NCBI GenBank assembly: GCA_964636785.1
Contig: CAZWVK010000003.1
Coordinates: forward strand, 1-61,064
Reading direction: 5' to 3'
Source: UBA6776 sp964636785
GTDB taxonomy: Bacteria; Bdellovibrionota; Bdellovibrionia; Bdellovibrionales; UBA1609
DNA: 61,064 nt
Below, one piece after another: positions 27,311 to 35,447 of the stretch (the stretch's first letter is position 1; every line of letters begins with the position of its first letter). A program made the position numbers and the translations under genes. The notes beneath the pieces were generated by a model, which was given only the letters and a program-made list of their open reading frames with translations, ran no database searches and had not been told where the DNA came from.

Positions 27311-27674
27311 AGAATGGCGAGTTGTTCTTATTCATATTGCAATAGTTGTCGTTGGGGCTCTCTTTACAGCCTTTAAATTCGGGAATGCCGAAGCATTAAC
27401 GCTATGCGCCGGAGGCCTAATTTCCCTGCTGACCTTGGTGGGAGTTGTTTGGACCACATCACGGGTCATTGCGAAAAAACCAATTGCCCTTACGGGTTTA
27501 AGCATTGTAATCAAATACGCACTCCTTGGTGGAATTTTGTATTACTTCACCCTAGTTTATGAAATGGACGTTTTATGGCTAGGGTTTGGGGTTGCGCTAA
27601 TTTTGCCAAGTCTAGTCTTGTTCGGATTTCTTTCGGAGAACGGTTTAACGGAACCGGATGACGAAGAAGTTTAG
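27294..27674 (+). CDS. AtpI-like ATP synthase subunit I
   Basis: Membrane protein of 126 residues with four predicted transmembrane segments, beginning at about residues 9-26, 34-52, 65-85 and 91-110, and an acidic C-terminus. Position directly before atpB and the four-helix layout point to an AtpI-type assembly protein; the sequence itself is weakly conserved. ATG at 27294 overlaps the AtpZ gene; a second ATG at 27303 is also possible. Confidence 0.65.
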   Translation: MRKMSREWRVVLIHIAIVVVGALFTAFKFGNAEALTLCAGGLISLLTLVGVVWTTSRVIAKKPIALTGLSIVIKYALLGGILYYFTLVYEMDVLWLGFGVALILPSLVLFGFLSENGLTEPDDEEV

Positions 27675-27704
27675 ATATTAGCTTGATAGGAGCAATCAAT
27701 CATT

Positions 27705-28406
27705 ATGGCCCATTTTAATTGGCTTCAGCTTTTGCCTTTTGTTGATCATCACTATATCCACGTTTGGACAGCAATCGCCGTTGGACTTCTTTTGATCTTG
27801 ATTTCATTTGCAGGGCGCCTAGCGCTTGGCTCTGGGGAAGCTGCAGTTGCGCCGGCCGGAAAGTTCTCGTTAAAAGGAGTGATTGAAGCTCTTCTTGAGT
27901 TCATCGTTGGTTTATCTGATCTTGTCATTGGCGAGCATGGCCGAAAATTTGTTCCCATGTTTGCTGCGATTTTCTTCTTTATTCTTGTCAACAACCTGAT
28001 TGGTCTCATTCCTGGAATGACACCTGCGACGGACAACTTAAACACCACAATCGGAGTCGGTCTCTTTTCATTCTTCGTTTATAATTTTTACGGAATAAAA
28101 GAAAATGGCCTTACATACCTTAAGCATTTTCTTGGCCCAGTATTGTGGCTCGCACCACTCATGTTAGCAATTGAGGTCGTATCTCACTGTATTCGTCCAC
28201 TCACTCTTGGATTACGTCTTCAGGGAAATATCTTGGCGGATCACACAATCTTAGGTGTGTTCGTAGATCTTTTCTCTGGAGCTTGGTATATTCCTGTTCC
28301 TGCGATTTTCTACGGAATGGGAATCTTTGTATCCGGTATGCAAGCTTTCGTGTTTACAATGTTGTCCATGATCTATATATCAATGGCCATCGCACACGAG
28401 CATTAA
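27705..28406 (+). CDS. atpB: ATP synthase F0 subunit a
   Basis: Subunit a, which forms the ion half-channels next to the c-ring (233 residues). The family region SHCIRPLTLGLRLQGNILAD carries the essential arginine in LRLQGN near residue 168, and several hydrophobic helices follow. The protein starts at MAHFNWLQLLPF. It is placed before atpE as usual, but about 20 kb away from the F1 operon. Confidence 0.96.
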   Translation: MAHFNWLQLLPFVDHHYIHVWTAIAVGLLLILISFAGRLALGSGEAAVAPAGKFSLKGVIEALLEFIVGLSDLVIGEHGRKFVPMFAAIFFFILVNNLIGLIPGMTPATDNLNTTIGVGLFSFFVYNFYGIKENGLTYLKHFLGPVLWLAPLMLAIEVVSHCIRPLTLGLRLQGNILADHTILGVFVDLFSGAWYIPVPAIFYGMGIFVSGMQAFVFTMLSMIYISMAIAHEH

Positions 28407-28432
28407 GAACACATCAATAACGAGGAGAGAAA

Positions 28433-28753
28433 ATGAAAAACACACTAATTGCGATGATCGCAGGATTGTTCTCAGCCACTGCAATGGCCCAAGAAGCTGC
28501 TGAAACTGTAACTACTGCGGCAGCATCTAATACTGGTTGGTACGCAATCGGTGCAGCTATTGTTCTTGGCCTAGCGGCTTTCGGTGGAACAACTAGCCAA
28601 GGTAAAGTTGGAGCAGCAGCAATGGAAGGGATCGCAAGAAACCCTCAAGCAGCTAAAGCTCTAAACACTCCAATGATTCTAACTTTGGCTCTTATTGAGT
28701 CTCTAGTTATTCTTTCGTTCCTTATCGCATTCATGATTCAAAACAAGTTCTAA
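28433..28753 (+). CDS. atpE: ATP synthase F0 subunit c with signal peptide
   Basis: Ring-forming subunit c (106 residues, longer than the usual 75-90). The extra length is a cleavable-looking signal peptide (MKNTLIAMIAGLFSATAMA) and a short Ala/Thr spacer. The hairpin has helix 1 (GWYAIGAAIVLGLAAFGG), the polar loop EGIARNPQA and helix 2 with the ion-carrying Glu 89 in ALIESLVIL. By alignment to the Na+ ring of Ilyobacter tartaricus, Gln 56, Glu 89 and Ser 90 match the ligands Gln 32, Glu 65 and Ser 66, while Thr 67 and Tyr 70 are replaced by Leu. The coupling ion is not decided by this. Confidence 0.96.
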   Translation: MKNTLIAMIAGLFSATAMAQEAAETVTTAAASNTGWYAIGAAIVLGLAAFGGTTSQGKVGAAAMEGIARNPQAAKALNTPMILTLALIESLVILSFLIAFMIQNKF

Positions 28754-28783
28754 TCTAAAGATTAGGAATGAATAAAGAAACCG

Positions 28784-28813
28784 GGCTAGCTGTTTTCCAG
28801 CTAGCCTTTTCTT
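28784..28813 (+). terminator. Intrinsic terminator after atpE
   Basis: Perfect 9-bp stem GGCTAGCTG / CAGCTAGCC, loop TTTTC, then a T-rich run (28807-28815). A smaller hairpin (CTAATC TAAA GATTAG, 28750-28765) spans the atpE stop and may stabilise the message end. Confidence 0.9.
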
Positions 28814-28834
28814 TTATGGATTATATCCGATTGT

Positions 28835-30205
28835 TTATAGAAGAGGTTTAATAATCTCATCGAACTGAGAGCGCATCCGAGCCAATCCCGCCTCAGTGTC
28901 TGATTCAAACCGTAGGACTAAAACAGGCTGTGTATTGGAAGCGCGAGCCAGAGCCCATCCATCTTTATAGCTTACTCGTATTCCATCAATGAGGTTGATG
29001 GAGTAATCCTCACTTGGTGAGCTGAACGCGGACTTTAGTGCTTCAACAATAGAATGTTTCTTTTCCTCTGTCGTATCGATGCGAATCTCAGGAGTATTAA
29101 ATGCCGGCGGAAACCCAGTTAGTAATTCTCTAATGGTCTTTCCAGAGTGCCCTAATACCTCAATCAATCTCAAGCCCGCATAAATCGCGTCGTCGTATCC
29201 AAAATTTCTATCATTAAAAAAGATATGCCCGCTCAACTCTCCACCAAAAGGAGCTTTTTCTACTTTGATCTTCTCTTTAATCAGCGAGTGACCGGTCTTC
29301 CACATAATTGGCTCACCACCAACTTGCTTAATGTAATTGTACATACGATCGGAACACTTCACGTCTCCGACAATTTTTGTGTTGTCTAAATTTTCAATCA
29401 CAAATGGAGTCATGAGCGAAATAAACTCATCTCCCCAGATGACTTCACCCTGATCATCAACAATTCCAATTCGGTCTGCATCGCCATCGAAACCAATTCC
29501 AACTTTTGCACCGACTTCCAATACTTTCTTTTTAAGATCGACCAGGTTCGATTCCACAGTCGGATCTGGATGATGATTCGGAAAGCGCCCATCTGGCTCT
29601 TCAAAAAGAATGGTTGGTTTTAATCCACAAGCCTCATAAAGGCGTCGAACAATAGAACCCGCAGCTCCATTGCCACAATCCACAACCACAGGGATGTTTT
29701 TTAGACCGCTAAATTCAAGCTTATGCTTTTCAATATATGGAAGAAAAATATCATATTTTTCAGAAGAGCCTTTTCCCTCTAGAAAATCTTTATTCTGAAT
29801 AATTTTGTGAAGGGTCTGGATATCCTCGCCAAATATCGTTCCCTTTCCAACCGAGATCTTGAAGCCATTGTATTCGGGAGGATTGTGCGATCCCGTAACC
29901 ATTATCGCGCCATTCAAATCCGGAATATGAAATGTCGAAAAATAACTTATTGGGGAAGTGATCAGACCCAGCTCAAAAACTTTAACCCCACTATCAACGA
30001 ATCCCCTTACGACCGCCTCAGCGATCGTGGGTGAAGAAATTCTCGCATCATATCCTACACTGACGGACAGATCCTGATTTGGAAATCGATTGGAAATAAA
30101 TTTGGCATGAGCTTTCGCTAAAAAATATGCAAATTCAGAGTCGAAATCTTGATCGTAAATTCCGCGCACATCATACTCACGAAAAATCACTGCATTCATT
30201 TTCAT
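28835..30205 (-). CDS. Phosphomannomutase/phosphoglucomutase
   Basis: Alpha-D-phosphohexomutase superfamily enzyme (456 residues) that interconverts sugar 1- and 6-phosphates. The phosphoserine loop is VTGSHNPPEYNGFK near 99-112, the metal loop GFDGDADRIG near 240, the sugar-binding loop GGELSGHIFF near 320, and the phosphate-binding RASNTQPVLVLR is close to the C-terminus. This set fits the AlgC/ManB type acting on both mannose and glucose phosphates, feeding envelope polysaccharide and LPS synthesis; the exact substrate is inferred. One base separates it from the pdxA-like gene. Confidence 0.9.
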   Translation of the reverse strand: MKMNAVIFREYDVRGIYDQDFDSEFAYFLAKAHAKFISNRFPNQDLSVSVGYDARISSPTIAEAVVRGFVDSGVKVFELGLITSPISYFSTFHIPDLNGAIMVTGSHNPPEYNGFKISVGKGTIFGEDIQTLHKIIQNKDFLEGKGSSEKYDIFLPYIEKHKLEFSGLKNIPVVVDCGNGAAGSIVRRLYEACGLKPTILFEEPDGRFPNHHPDPTVESNLVDLKKKVLEVGAKVGIGFDGDADRIGIVDDQGEVIWGDEFISLMTPFVIENLDNTKIVGDVKCSDRMYNYIKQVGGEPIMWKTGHSLIKEKIKVEKAPFGGELSGHIFFNDRNFGYDDAIYAGLRLIEVLGHSGKTIRELLTGFPPAFNTPEIRIDTTEEKKHSIVEALKSAFSSPSEDYSINLIDGIRVSYKDGWALARASNTQPVLVLRFESDTEAGLARMRSQFDEIIKPLL

Positions 30206-30206
30206 A

Positions 30207-31100
30207 CTATTTACCTACCAATTTTATAGCCGTTAAAATCGCATCTCGCATTGAACCTGGATCAGCCATATTCTTTCCAAACAAATCTTTGCCGGTCCCG
30301 TGGTCTACACTGGTTCTTACAAAAGGCAAGCCAGCTGTCAAATGAACCCCCTCTCCAAACCCGTGAAGAGTTTTAAAGGGGATCAAACCCTGATCATGAT
30401 AAAGAGCTATATAAAGGCCGATTTTTTTCCTCATCTTTTCACTGAACGCGGAATCCGCAGGAAGTGGACCCAAAATACGACGCGAGCCCTTTAAAGACTT
30501 TAAAAGACGATCATGCCGTTGATCCTGATTCCCAATCAATCCTTCCTCTCCACCATGAGGATCAAGAGCCAATAATCCGAGTTTCCCTTGGATCCTTAAT
30601 TTTTGAGATAGAGAAAGCGATGTTCGAATCGCCTTCTTTAGTCGCTGTCCTTTAAGCAGGCTATGAGCAACAGATTCCAGCGGTATATGGTCGGTCGCAA
30701 GTAGCACATTCATTTTCGATCCGAGGTAAACCTGAAATAGATCTTTTGATCGGCTCAGCTTCCCCAGCAATTCCGTATGTCCAATGGCATGAAAGCCGGC
30801 ACCTTGAATTCCAGTTTTTGAGAGTGGACCCGTGACAAGTGCTTCCGACCGTGAATTTTTTAAACATTTTCTGGCACAAAGGTCGACCCATTTTGCAGGA
30901 GCCTCTTTGCTTTCAAAGATTTCTAGATTTGTGCTCAATGAAAAGTCTTTTAAAAGTGGGCGCCATTTGCGAAGGTCATTGGGGTGCGCGGCAAGGATAA
31001 ACTTTACTCCACGCTTTACGCCAATGGAGTTTAAGGCTTTAACCGCAACCTCTAAACCAATTCCGTCTCGATCTCCAGTCGTTATGTATATCGATTTCAC
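30207..31100 (-). CDS. pdxA: PdxA-like 4-hydroxythreonine-4-phosphate dehydrogenase
   Basis: A PdxA-family enzyme of 297 residues, shorter than the usual 325-335. Metal-binding histidines are present in GHTELL (His 108), ALYHDQGLIPFK and TSVDHGTG. The N-terminal signature, normally T-x-GDPAGIGPE, reads TTGDRDGIGLE, so Pro, Ala and Pro are changed. PdxA makes the pyridoxal phosphate precursor; the altered loop could mean a related substrate (the PdxA2-type sugar-acid enzymes are the alternative). The 3' end overlaps nothing; the 5' end overlaps the upstream PPIase gene by 4 bases. Confidence 0.8.
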   Translation of the reverse strand: MKSIYITTGDRDGIGLEVAVKALNSIGVKRGVKFILAAHPNDLRKWRPLLKDFSLSTNLEIFESKEAPAKWVDLCARKCLKNSRSEALVTGPLSKTGIQGAGFHAIGHTELLGKLSRSKDLFQVYLGSKMNVLLATDHIPLESVAHSLLKGQRLKKAIRTSLSLSQKLRIQGKLGLLALDPHGGEEGLIGNQDQRHDRLLKSLKGSRRILGPLPADSAFSEKMRKKIGLYIALYHDQGLIPFKTLHGFGEGVHLTAGLPFVRTSVDHGTGKDLFGKNMADPGSMRDAILTAIKLVGK

Positions 31101-32047
31101 TTGTTAATTCTAATAAATGCTTCGGATCGCTTTTGGTCAAGCCAGGCCCGAAGCTGACGGGTGAATGCTTTCTGGTGGAGAACGTTCAAAATCTGCTCTC
31201 TATTTTCCTCAAGCTCGGGATCTGAAACAAGTGTTCGCTTTAGAATTTTAAAAATGTGAAAGCCTCGGTCGGTTTGTACAATATTTGTTAATCCGTCCTT
31301 TGAAGCTGAAGCAACAGCTTTTCTAAGATCCGGAGAAAGTTCTTTCGAATTGAACGTTCCAATGACTCCACCTTTTGTAAAGCCCGGGTCCTCGCTCACC
31401 TGCTCAGCCAGCTTATCAAAGCTTTGTCCGCTTTTAAGTTTCTTCAAAGCCTCTTGAGCTCTCTTCTGTGCGGCCTCAGGGCCACCGCTTCGCGGGGAGA
31501 ATAGAATATGTGCTAAAGTGTATTCATAAACCTGTGCTTTTCCAGGGCCCTTTTTTGAGAGATAATAAGCAGCAACATCCTCATCTGAAATTCGGATTCG
31601 TGAGTTCACTTCACGATCAACCAGAGCCTTGCGTTCAAGGCCCTTTTTTATAAAATGTTGATACTCAGCCATTCCAATGCCCTGACGACTAAGGGCATCT
31701 TTGAACTGAGCACGGGTTAAATTGTTTTCTCTGGCGACTCTTTGAATCTCCTGCTCGACTCGCTCAATAGTGACTTCCAAGCCTTTTTTCTTAACTTCGC
31801 TATCGATTGTTTTCTCATCAATTAAAAAATTAAGTAGGGATTCACGATCCGTTAAAAGCTTTTGACGATCATAGAGTTGAAACAGCAGATCATTGACCAG
31901 TCCTTTTCCCGCGAGCGAAGATTTTTCTTTCTCAATGTCGGAGAGAGTAAGAACTTCGGAATTAACGGTTGCAACAATTTTGTCTATCAGCTCGGCGTGG
32001 GCTGATAACGTCAGTGTAGAAAATAAGAGAGCGGCAAAAAACCTCAA
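31097..32047 (-). CDS. SurA-like periplasmic parvulin PPIase
   Basis: Periplasmic peptidyl-prolyl isomerase/chaperone (316 residues). A signal peptide (FAALLFSTLTLSAHA) precedes a SurA-type N-terminal domain beginning ELIDKIVATVNSEVLTLSDI. One parvulin domain follows (about 175-275), with YTLAHILFS, LAEQVSEDPGFTKGGVIGTF and GFHIFKI. SurA of E. coli has two such domains; here there is one. It is the last of three adjacent PPIase genes, abutting the next with no gap, and probably helps fold outer-membrane proteins. Confidence 0.85.
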   Translation of the reverse strand: MRFFAALLFSTLTLSAHAELIDKIVATVNSEVLTLSDIEKEKSSLAGKGLVNDLLFQLYDRQKLLTDRESLLNFLIDEKTIDSEVKKKGLEVTIERVEQEIQRVARENNLTRAQFKDALSRQGIGMAEYQHFIKKGLERKALVDREVNSRIRISDEDVAAYYLSKKGPGKAQVYEYTLAHILFSPRSGGPEAAQKRAQEALKKLKSGQSFDKLAEQVSEDPGFTKGGVIGTFNSKELSPDLRKAVASASKDGLTNIVQTDRGFHIFKILKRTLVSDPELEENREQILNVLHQKAFTRQLRAWLDQKRSEAFIRINK

Positions 32048-32998
32048 TCAAAACTCCTTTGTTTCAATTCGAAGATTACTGATCAAATCAGTATTCTTGT
32101 AAATGCGAGCCATTCTAATTTGCTCGTCCATCCACCGGGAGTACGCGTCTTGCTGCTTTCTCTCCATAATGCTCTTAACGATTTCGTCTCGAACTTCTTT
32201 AAGCGGCTCTCCCCGAGCGTACTTTTTACCAAGAAGTTCGAAAATATGAAACCCAAACTCACTTTTAATGACCGGACTCCTCCGCCCTATAGGCATTTTA
32301 AACGCAGTAGAAAAAATGGGGGACTCTCCCTTTTCAATCCAGAAGACCTCTGGCTTAAGGGCCTCACCCTCTGCTTTTGAGTTCAGGATTCTAGCCAGTT
32401 TTTCAATAGAGCTGCCTTTTTTTAGCTCTGTTTCAATGAGCTTGGCATCGCGCTGAAGCGGAAGGAGGATGTGTCTGATCTGAACCTGCTCCTTCTTTGC
32501 GAATCGTTCCTTGTTTTTATTATAATACTCCTGAATCTCAGAATTGCTTGGAGCTTCTAAATCTTTACTCAAATCCTCAATAACGAGCTTTTGAGTCATC
32601 GTTTGATCGATTCGCGATCGCCATTGTTTGAAAGTGAGACCTTGGGATGCAAGAGCAGATTTAAAAGAGAGCTCGTCGGGATAAGAGCCTCGAACCCTTT
32701 CGATTTCTTTCTGTAGATCTTCGGCTTTAACCAGAAGTCCTTTCTTTCGTGCCCACTGTGCGCTTAAGGAATGAATGATGAAGTCGTTTGCGATGTCTTC
32801 TTTTGTCTGCGCCAGATGGTTTGGATCCTTAACCATCAAAGCATCCTCATTACGTAAACGGAAAACGAGTTCCTTTGAGAAGTCCTCTGCCGTCCACCGA
32901 TCACCGTTTATGTCTAAAACGATTTTATTTCCCAGATCTTCTCTCGAGGTGCATCCCGCAAGAGTCAGGAAAAATAAAACCAGAGCAAGTTTTTTCAT
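32048..32998 (-). CDS. Parvulin PPIase lipoprotein
   Basis: Second parvulin-type isomerase (316 residues), made as a lipoprotein: MKKLALVLFFLTLAGC with Cys 16. A SurA-N-like helical part precedes the parvulin domain (about 170-270), which has VQIRHILLPL, VFWIEKGESPIFSTAF and GFHIFELLGK. It resembles PrsA-type lipoprotein foldases in layout. It abuts the SurA-like gene and is separated by two bases from the third PPIase gene. Confidence 0.85.
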   Translation of the reverse strand: MKKLALVLFFLTLAGCTSREDLGNKIVLDINGDRWTAEDFSKELVFRLRNEDALMVKDPNHLAQTKEDIANDFIIHSLSAQWARKKGLLVKAEDLQKEIERVRGSYPDELSFKSALASQGLTFKQWRSRIDQTMTQKLVIEDLSKDLEAPSNSEIQEYYNKNKERFAKKEQVQIRHILLPLQRDAKLIETELKKGSSIEKLARILNSKAEGEALKPEVFWIEKGESPIFSTAFKMPIGRRSPVIKSEFGFHIFELLGKKYARGEPLKEVRDEIVKSIMERKQQDAYSRWMDEQIRMARIYKNTDLISNLRIETKEF

Positions 32999-33000
32999 TC

Positions 33001-33813
33001 TTACTTAATTTGTTTTATGGCCGCTTCATTCACTGAAACTGGATATTTCTTCTGAATGGAATTGAAGTAATTGTCAAAGATCTGATTTCGCTTAAGATCC
33101 AAAACCGCATTTCGGATTTGGGATTTATCGGCTTCATCATAACTTCGAACATCCGTCAGCTTTATAATATGAAATCCATATCGAGTTTGAACAGGTTGAG
33201 AAACGGCGCCTTTTTTAAGTTTAAGAGCACCTTCATAATATTCAGGAACCAAGGTCACACGGCTTTGAAACCCAATATCCCCACCAACAGATTTAGAAGG
33301 AATATCATCAGAATAAAGCTTTACAAATTCTTCGAATTTTCTTTTTCCACTCCGCACCTCGTTTGCGATCTCCTGTGTGCGCTTCTTTGCAGCAGCAATC
33401 ACAGAAGAGTTTGCATCAGGTTTTACGGAGATCAGAATATGACTTGTCTTAACTTCTGGGTTTTTGCGGTAATAGGATTTCATTTCAGATTCTTTGACGT
33501 TGATATTCTGGATTCTTTGGCCAACTTGTTTTTCTAAAAGAGCGTTGTAAAGAACTTGTTCCATGGCCTGAATCACTTCAGGAGTTTTTTGCAAGTTTTG
33601 CGTATAGGCTTCTTTCACTCCCATTTCAAATTTGATCCAGTCTCTAAGAAACTGCTCCTTGGAGGGAGGATTGACGGCATTCTTTTGTACTAAGTCATAG
33701 CGTTCTTGAAACTCTTTGACTGATATTTTCTTGTCTCCAACCGAAAAAGCAGTTTGAGCAAAAGCAGAAGTTGAAAATAGGGCGACTGAAATTAAAAAGC
33801 AGATTGTTTTCAT
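33001..33813 (-). CDS. Exported parvulin PPIase
   Basis: Third isomerase of the cluster (270 residues). It has a classical signal peptide (ICFLISVALFSTSAFA, cut before QTAF) and a parvulin domain (about 125-225) with VKTSHILISV, LYSDDIPSKSVGGDIGF and YGFHIIKL, the strongest parvulin signature of the three. It is the first gene of the PPIase trio, 24 bases downstream of the DUF374 acyltransferase gene. Confidence 0.88.
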   Translation of the reverse strand: MKTICFLISVALFSTSAFAQTAFSVGDKKISVKEFQERYDLVQKNAVNPPSKEQFLRDWIKFEMGVKEAYTQNLQKTPEVIQAMEQVLYNALLEKQVGQRIQNINVKESEMKSYYRKNPEVKTSHILISVKPDANSSVIAAAKKRTQEIANEVRSGKRKFEEFVKLYSDDIPSKSVGGDIGFQSRVTLVPEYYEGALKLKKGAVSQPVQTRYGFHIIKLTDVRSYDEADKSQIRNAVLDLKRNQIFDNYFNSIQKKYPVSVNEAAIKQIK

Positions 33814-33837
33814 AAATTTAAGGCTAACCTGATTGAC

Positions 33838-34464
33838 CTATGGACGCAAAAAATTTGAAGCCTCTTCACAGGCATTAGCAATGGCGTTAGCAAGCTGTTC
33901 AGAGTTTTTAGGGTCTTTAATATTTTCAAAGTTCAGGTCTAAAGGCTTGGAAAAATAGATTTCAATGCGAGAAAACGGTTTGGGTAGCCTTGCCTTATTC
34001 CACGCTTTCTCAAAAACAAAAAATGAACTACTGGCAATTCCAACCGGGACAATAGTCGCGTTGGTAAGTTTTGCCAGTTCAAAAACACCTGGTTTGACCT
34101 GATAGATCGGTCCTTTTGGCCCATCCACTGCCATTGAAGAGTTAAAACCACCTTTTACGAGACGAATTAAACCTTTCAATGCGCTCACTGCTCCACGAGT
34201 GGAGGATCCTTTGGAAGTTTCTCCGCCAAACTTGCGAATGACAAAATCAATAAGCTGACCATCCTTGCTTGTAGATGTCATTGTTGCAATTCGAAGTCGC
34301 TTCACCATTGGCAATACGCAAAGTTCATCACGGTGCCAGTGAGCAAAGATAAGCGCCTGATTGGAAATTGCTGGATCTTCCCAACGTAAAGAGTATCGCC
34401 AGGTGGATGACCACAGAAAGTAAATCCACCAAGCAAGCCTTGGAAGAATTAGACGACGAAAAAT
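33838..34464 (-). CDS. DUF374 acyltransferase-like protein, apparent ATT start
   Basis: Lysophospholipid-acyltransferase-like protein (DUF374, related to lipid A acyltransferases). The standard start codons give only a truncated form from TTG at 34314 (158 residues). The same frame stays open upstream to 34471, with no ATG, GTG or TTG before 34314, and encodes conserved family sequence: a hydrophobic start (LILPRLAWWIYFLW) and the motif FAHWHRDEL, which matches the family's WH...histidine box. An AAGGGG ribosome-binding site ends four bases before ATT at 34464. The ATT start gives 208 residues, normal for the family, and a 9-base gap to etfA. Confidence 0.78.
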   Translation of the reverse strand: MFRRLILPRLAWWIYFLWSSTWRYSLRWEDPAISNQALIFAHWHRDELCVLPMVKRLRIATMTSTSKDGQLIDFVIRKFGGETSKGSSTRGAVSALKGLIRLVKGGFNSSMAVDGPKGPIYQVKPGVFELAKLTNATIVPVGIASSSFFVFEKAWNKARLPKPFSRIEIYFSKPLDLNFENIKDPKNSEQLANAIANACEEASNFLRP

Positions 34465-34473
34465 AAAATCCCC

Positions 34474-35436
34474 TTAACTGAGAGCCTTTTTAAACTCTTC
34501 ATTCAAATGAGGTATGATTTCAAACACATCCCCAACCAAACCGTAAGAAGCCTTTTGGAAAATAGGTGCATCGGCATCTTTATTGATTGCAACAATCACC
34601 TTGCTGCCACTCATTCCCGCCATATGTTGGATCGCTCCGGAAATTCCGCAGGCAATATAAAGACTTGGTGAAACCGTCTTTCCAGTCTGACCAACCTGCA
34701 TTCCATGAGGAACCCAGCCGGCATCTACAACGGCTCTGGAAGCACCGACAGTGGCTCCGAGCGTGGAAGCCAATTCTTCAAGAACTTGAAAGTTCTTTGC
34801 CTCACCAAGACCGCGCCCACCAGAAATAATAATATTCGCTTCCGTCAAATCGGGCTTGTTCGACTCTCCCTGGATCTTCTTTTCAAGTTGAATCGATGTG
34901 GGTGCTTCAGCCATACTAACGGTTTTGATCTCAGCTGTTGCTGATTCATCCGGAGAGTTTACTGGCAGCTGATTGGAGCGCATAAGCACAATGCTAAGAG
35001 AGTCATCAAGAAATTCGACATCCGCCGTACACTTCCCAGCATAAAGTGGTTTGGTCGCAATCACTTTCTCACCTTCGAGTTTCAGCTGAATGCAGTCGCT
35101 TGCAATCCCAGAATTCAATTCTGCGGCAAGCCTTGGAAAAACATCTTTAGCGAGCATCGATCCATTGGCTAAAACGATTTTAGCCCCGCTCGATTGAATC
35201 ATTTCTTTTAGTACATTGATGAGAGCCAAAGGGTTCATACCATCTGAGGCAGACTCACTTGTGAAAACTGTTTTAGCACCATAATTTCCAGCGAGCTTCG
35301 CAGCATCTCCTAAAGAAGATCCAACCAATCCGGCATTGATTTCGAGACTATTGTTTTTTGCCCAGCTTAAGAGTTCTATTCCGCCCTTTTTGAGCTTTCC
35401 ATCTTGAGCTTCTAAAAAGATAAATACTTTGCTCAC
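34474..35436 (-). CDS. etfA: Electron transfer flavoprotein subunit alpha
   Basis: FAD-carrying large subunit of ETF (320 residues). The C-terminal FAD domain has IISGGRGLGEAKNF near 207, GASRAVVDAGWVPHGMQVGQTGK near 235 (partly quoted), YIACGISGAIQHMAGM and VIVAINKDADAPIFQ. It passes electrons from acyl-CoA dehydrogenases to the quinone pool through ETF-QO. It follows etfB by 11 bases in the usual order. Confidence 0.97.
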   Translation of the reverse strand: MSKVFIFLEAQDGKLKKGGIELLSWAKNNSLEINAGLVGSSLGDAAKLAGNYGAKTVFTSESASDGMNPLALINVLKEMIQSSGAKIVLANGSMLAKDVFPRLAAELNSGIASDCIQLKLEGEKVIATKPLYAGKCTADVEFLDDSLSIVLMRSNQLPVNSPDESATAEIKTVSMAEAPTSIQLEKKIQGESNKPDLTEANIIISGGRGLGEAKNFQVLEELASTLGATVGASRAVVDAGWVPHGMQVGQTGKTVSPSLYIACGISGAIQHMAGMSGSKVIVAINKDADAPIFQKASYGLVGDVFEIIPHLNEEFKKALS

Positions 35437-35447
35437 AGCTTTCTCCC

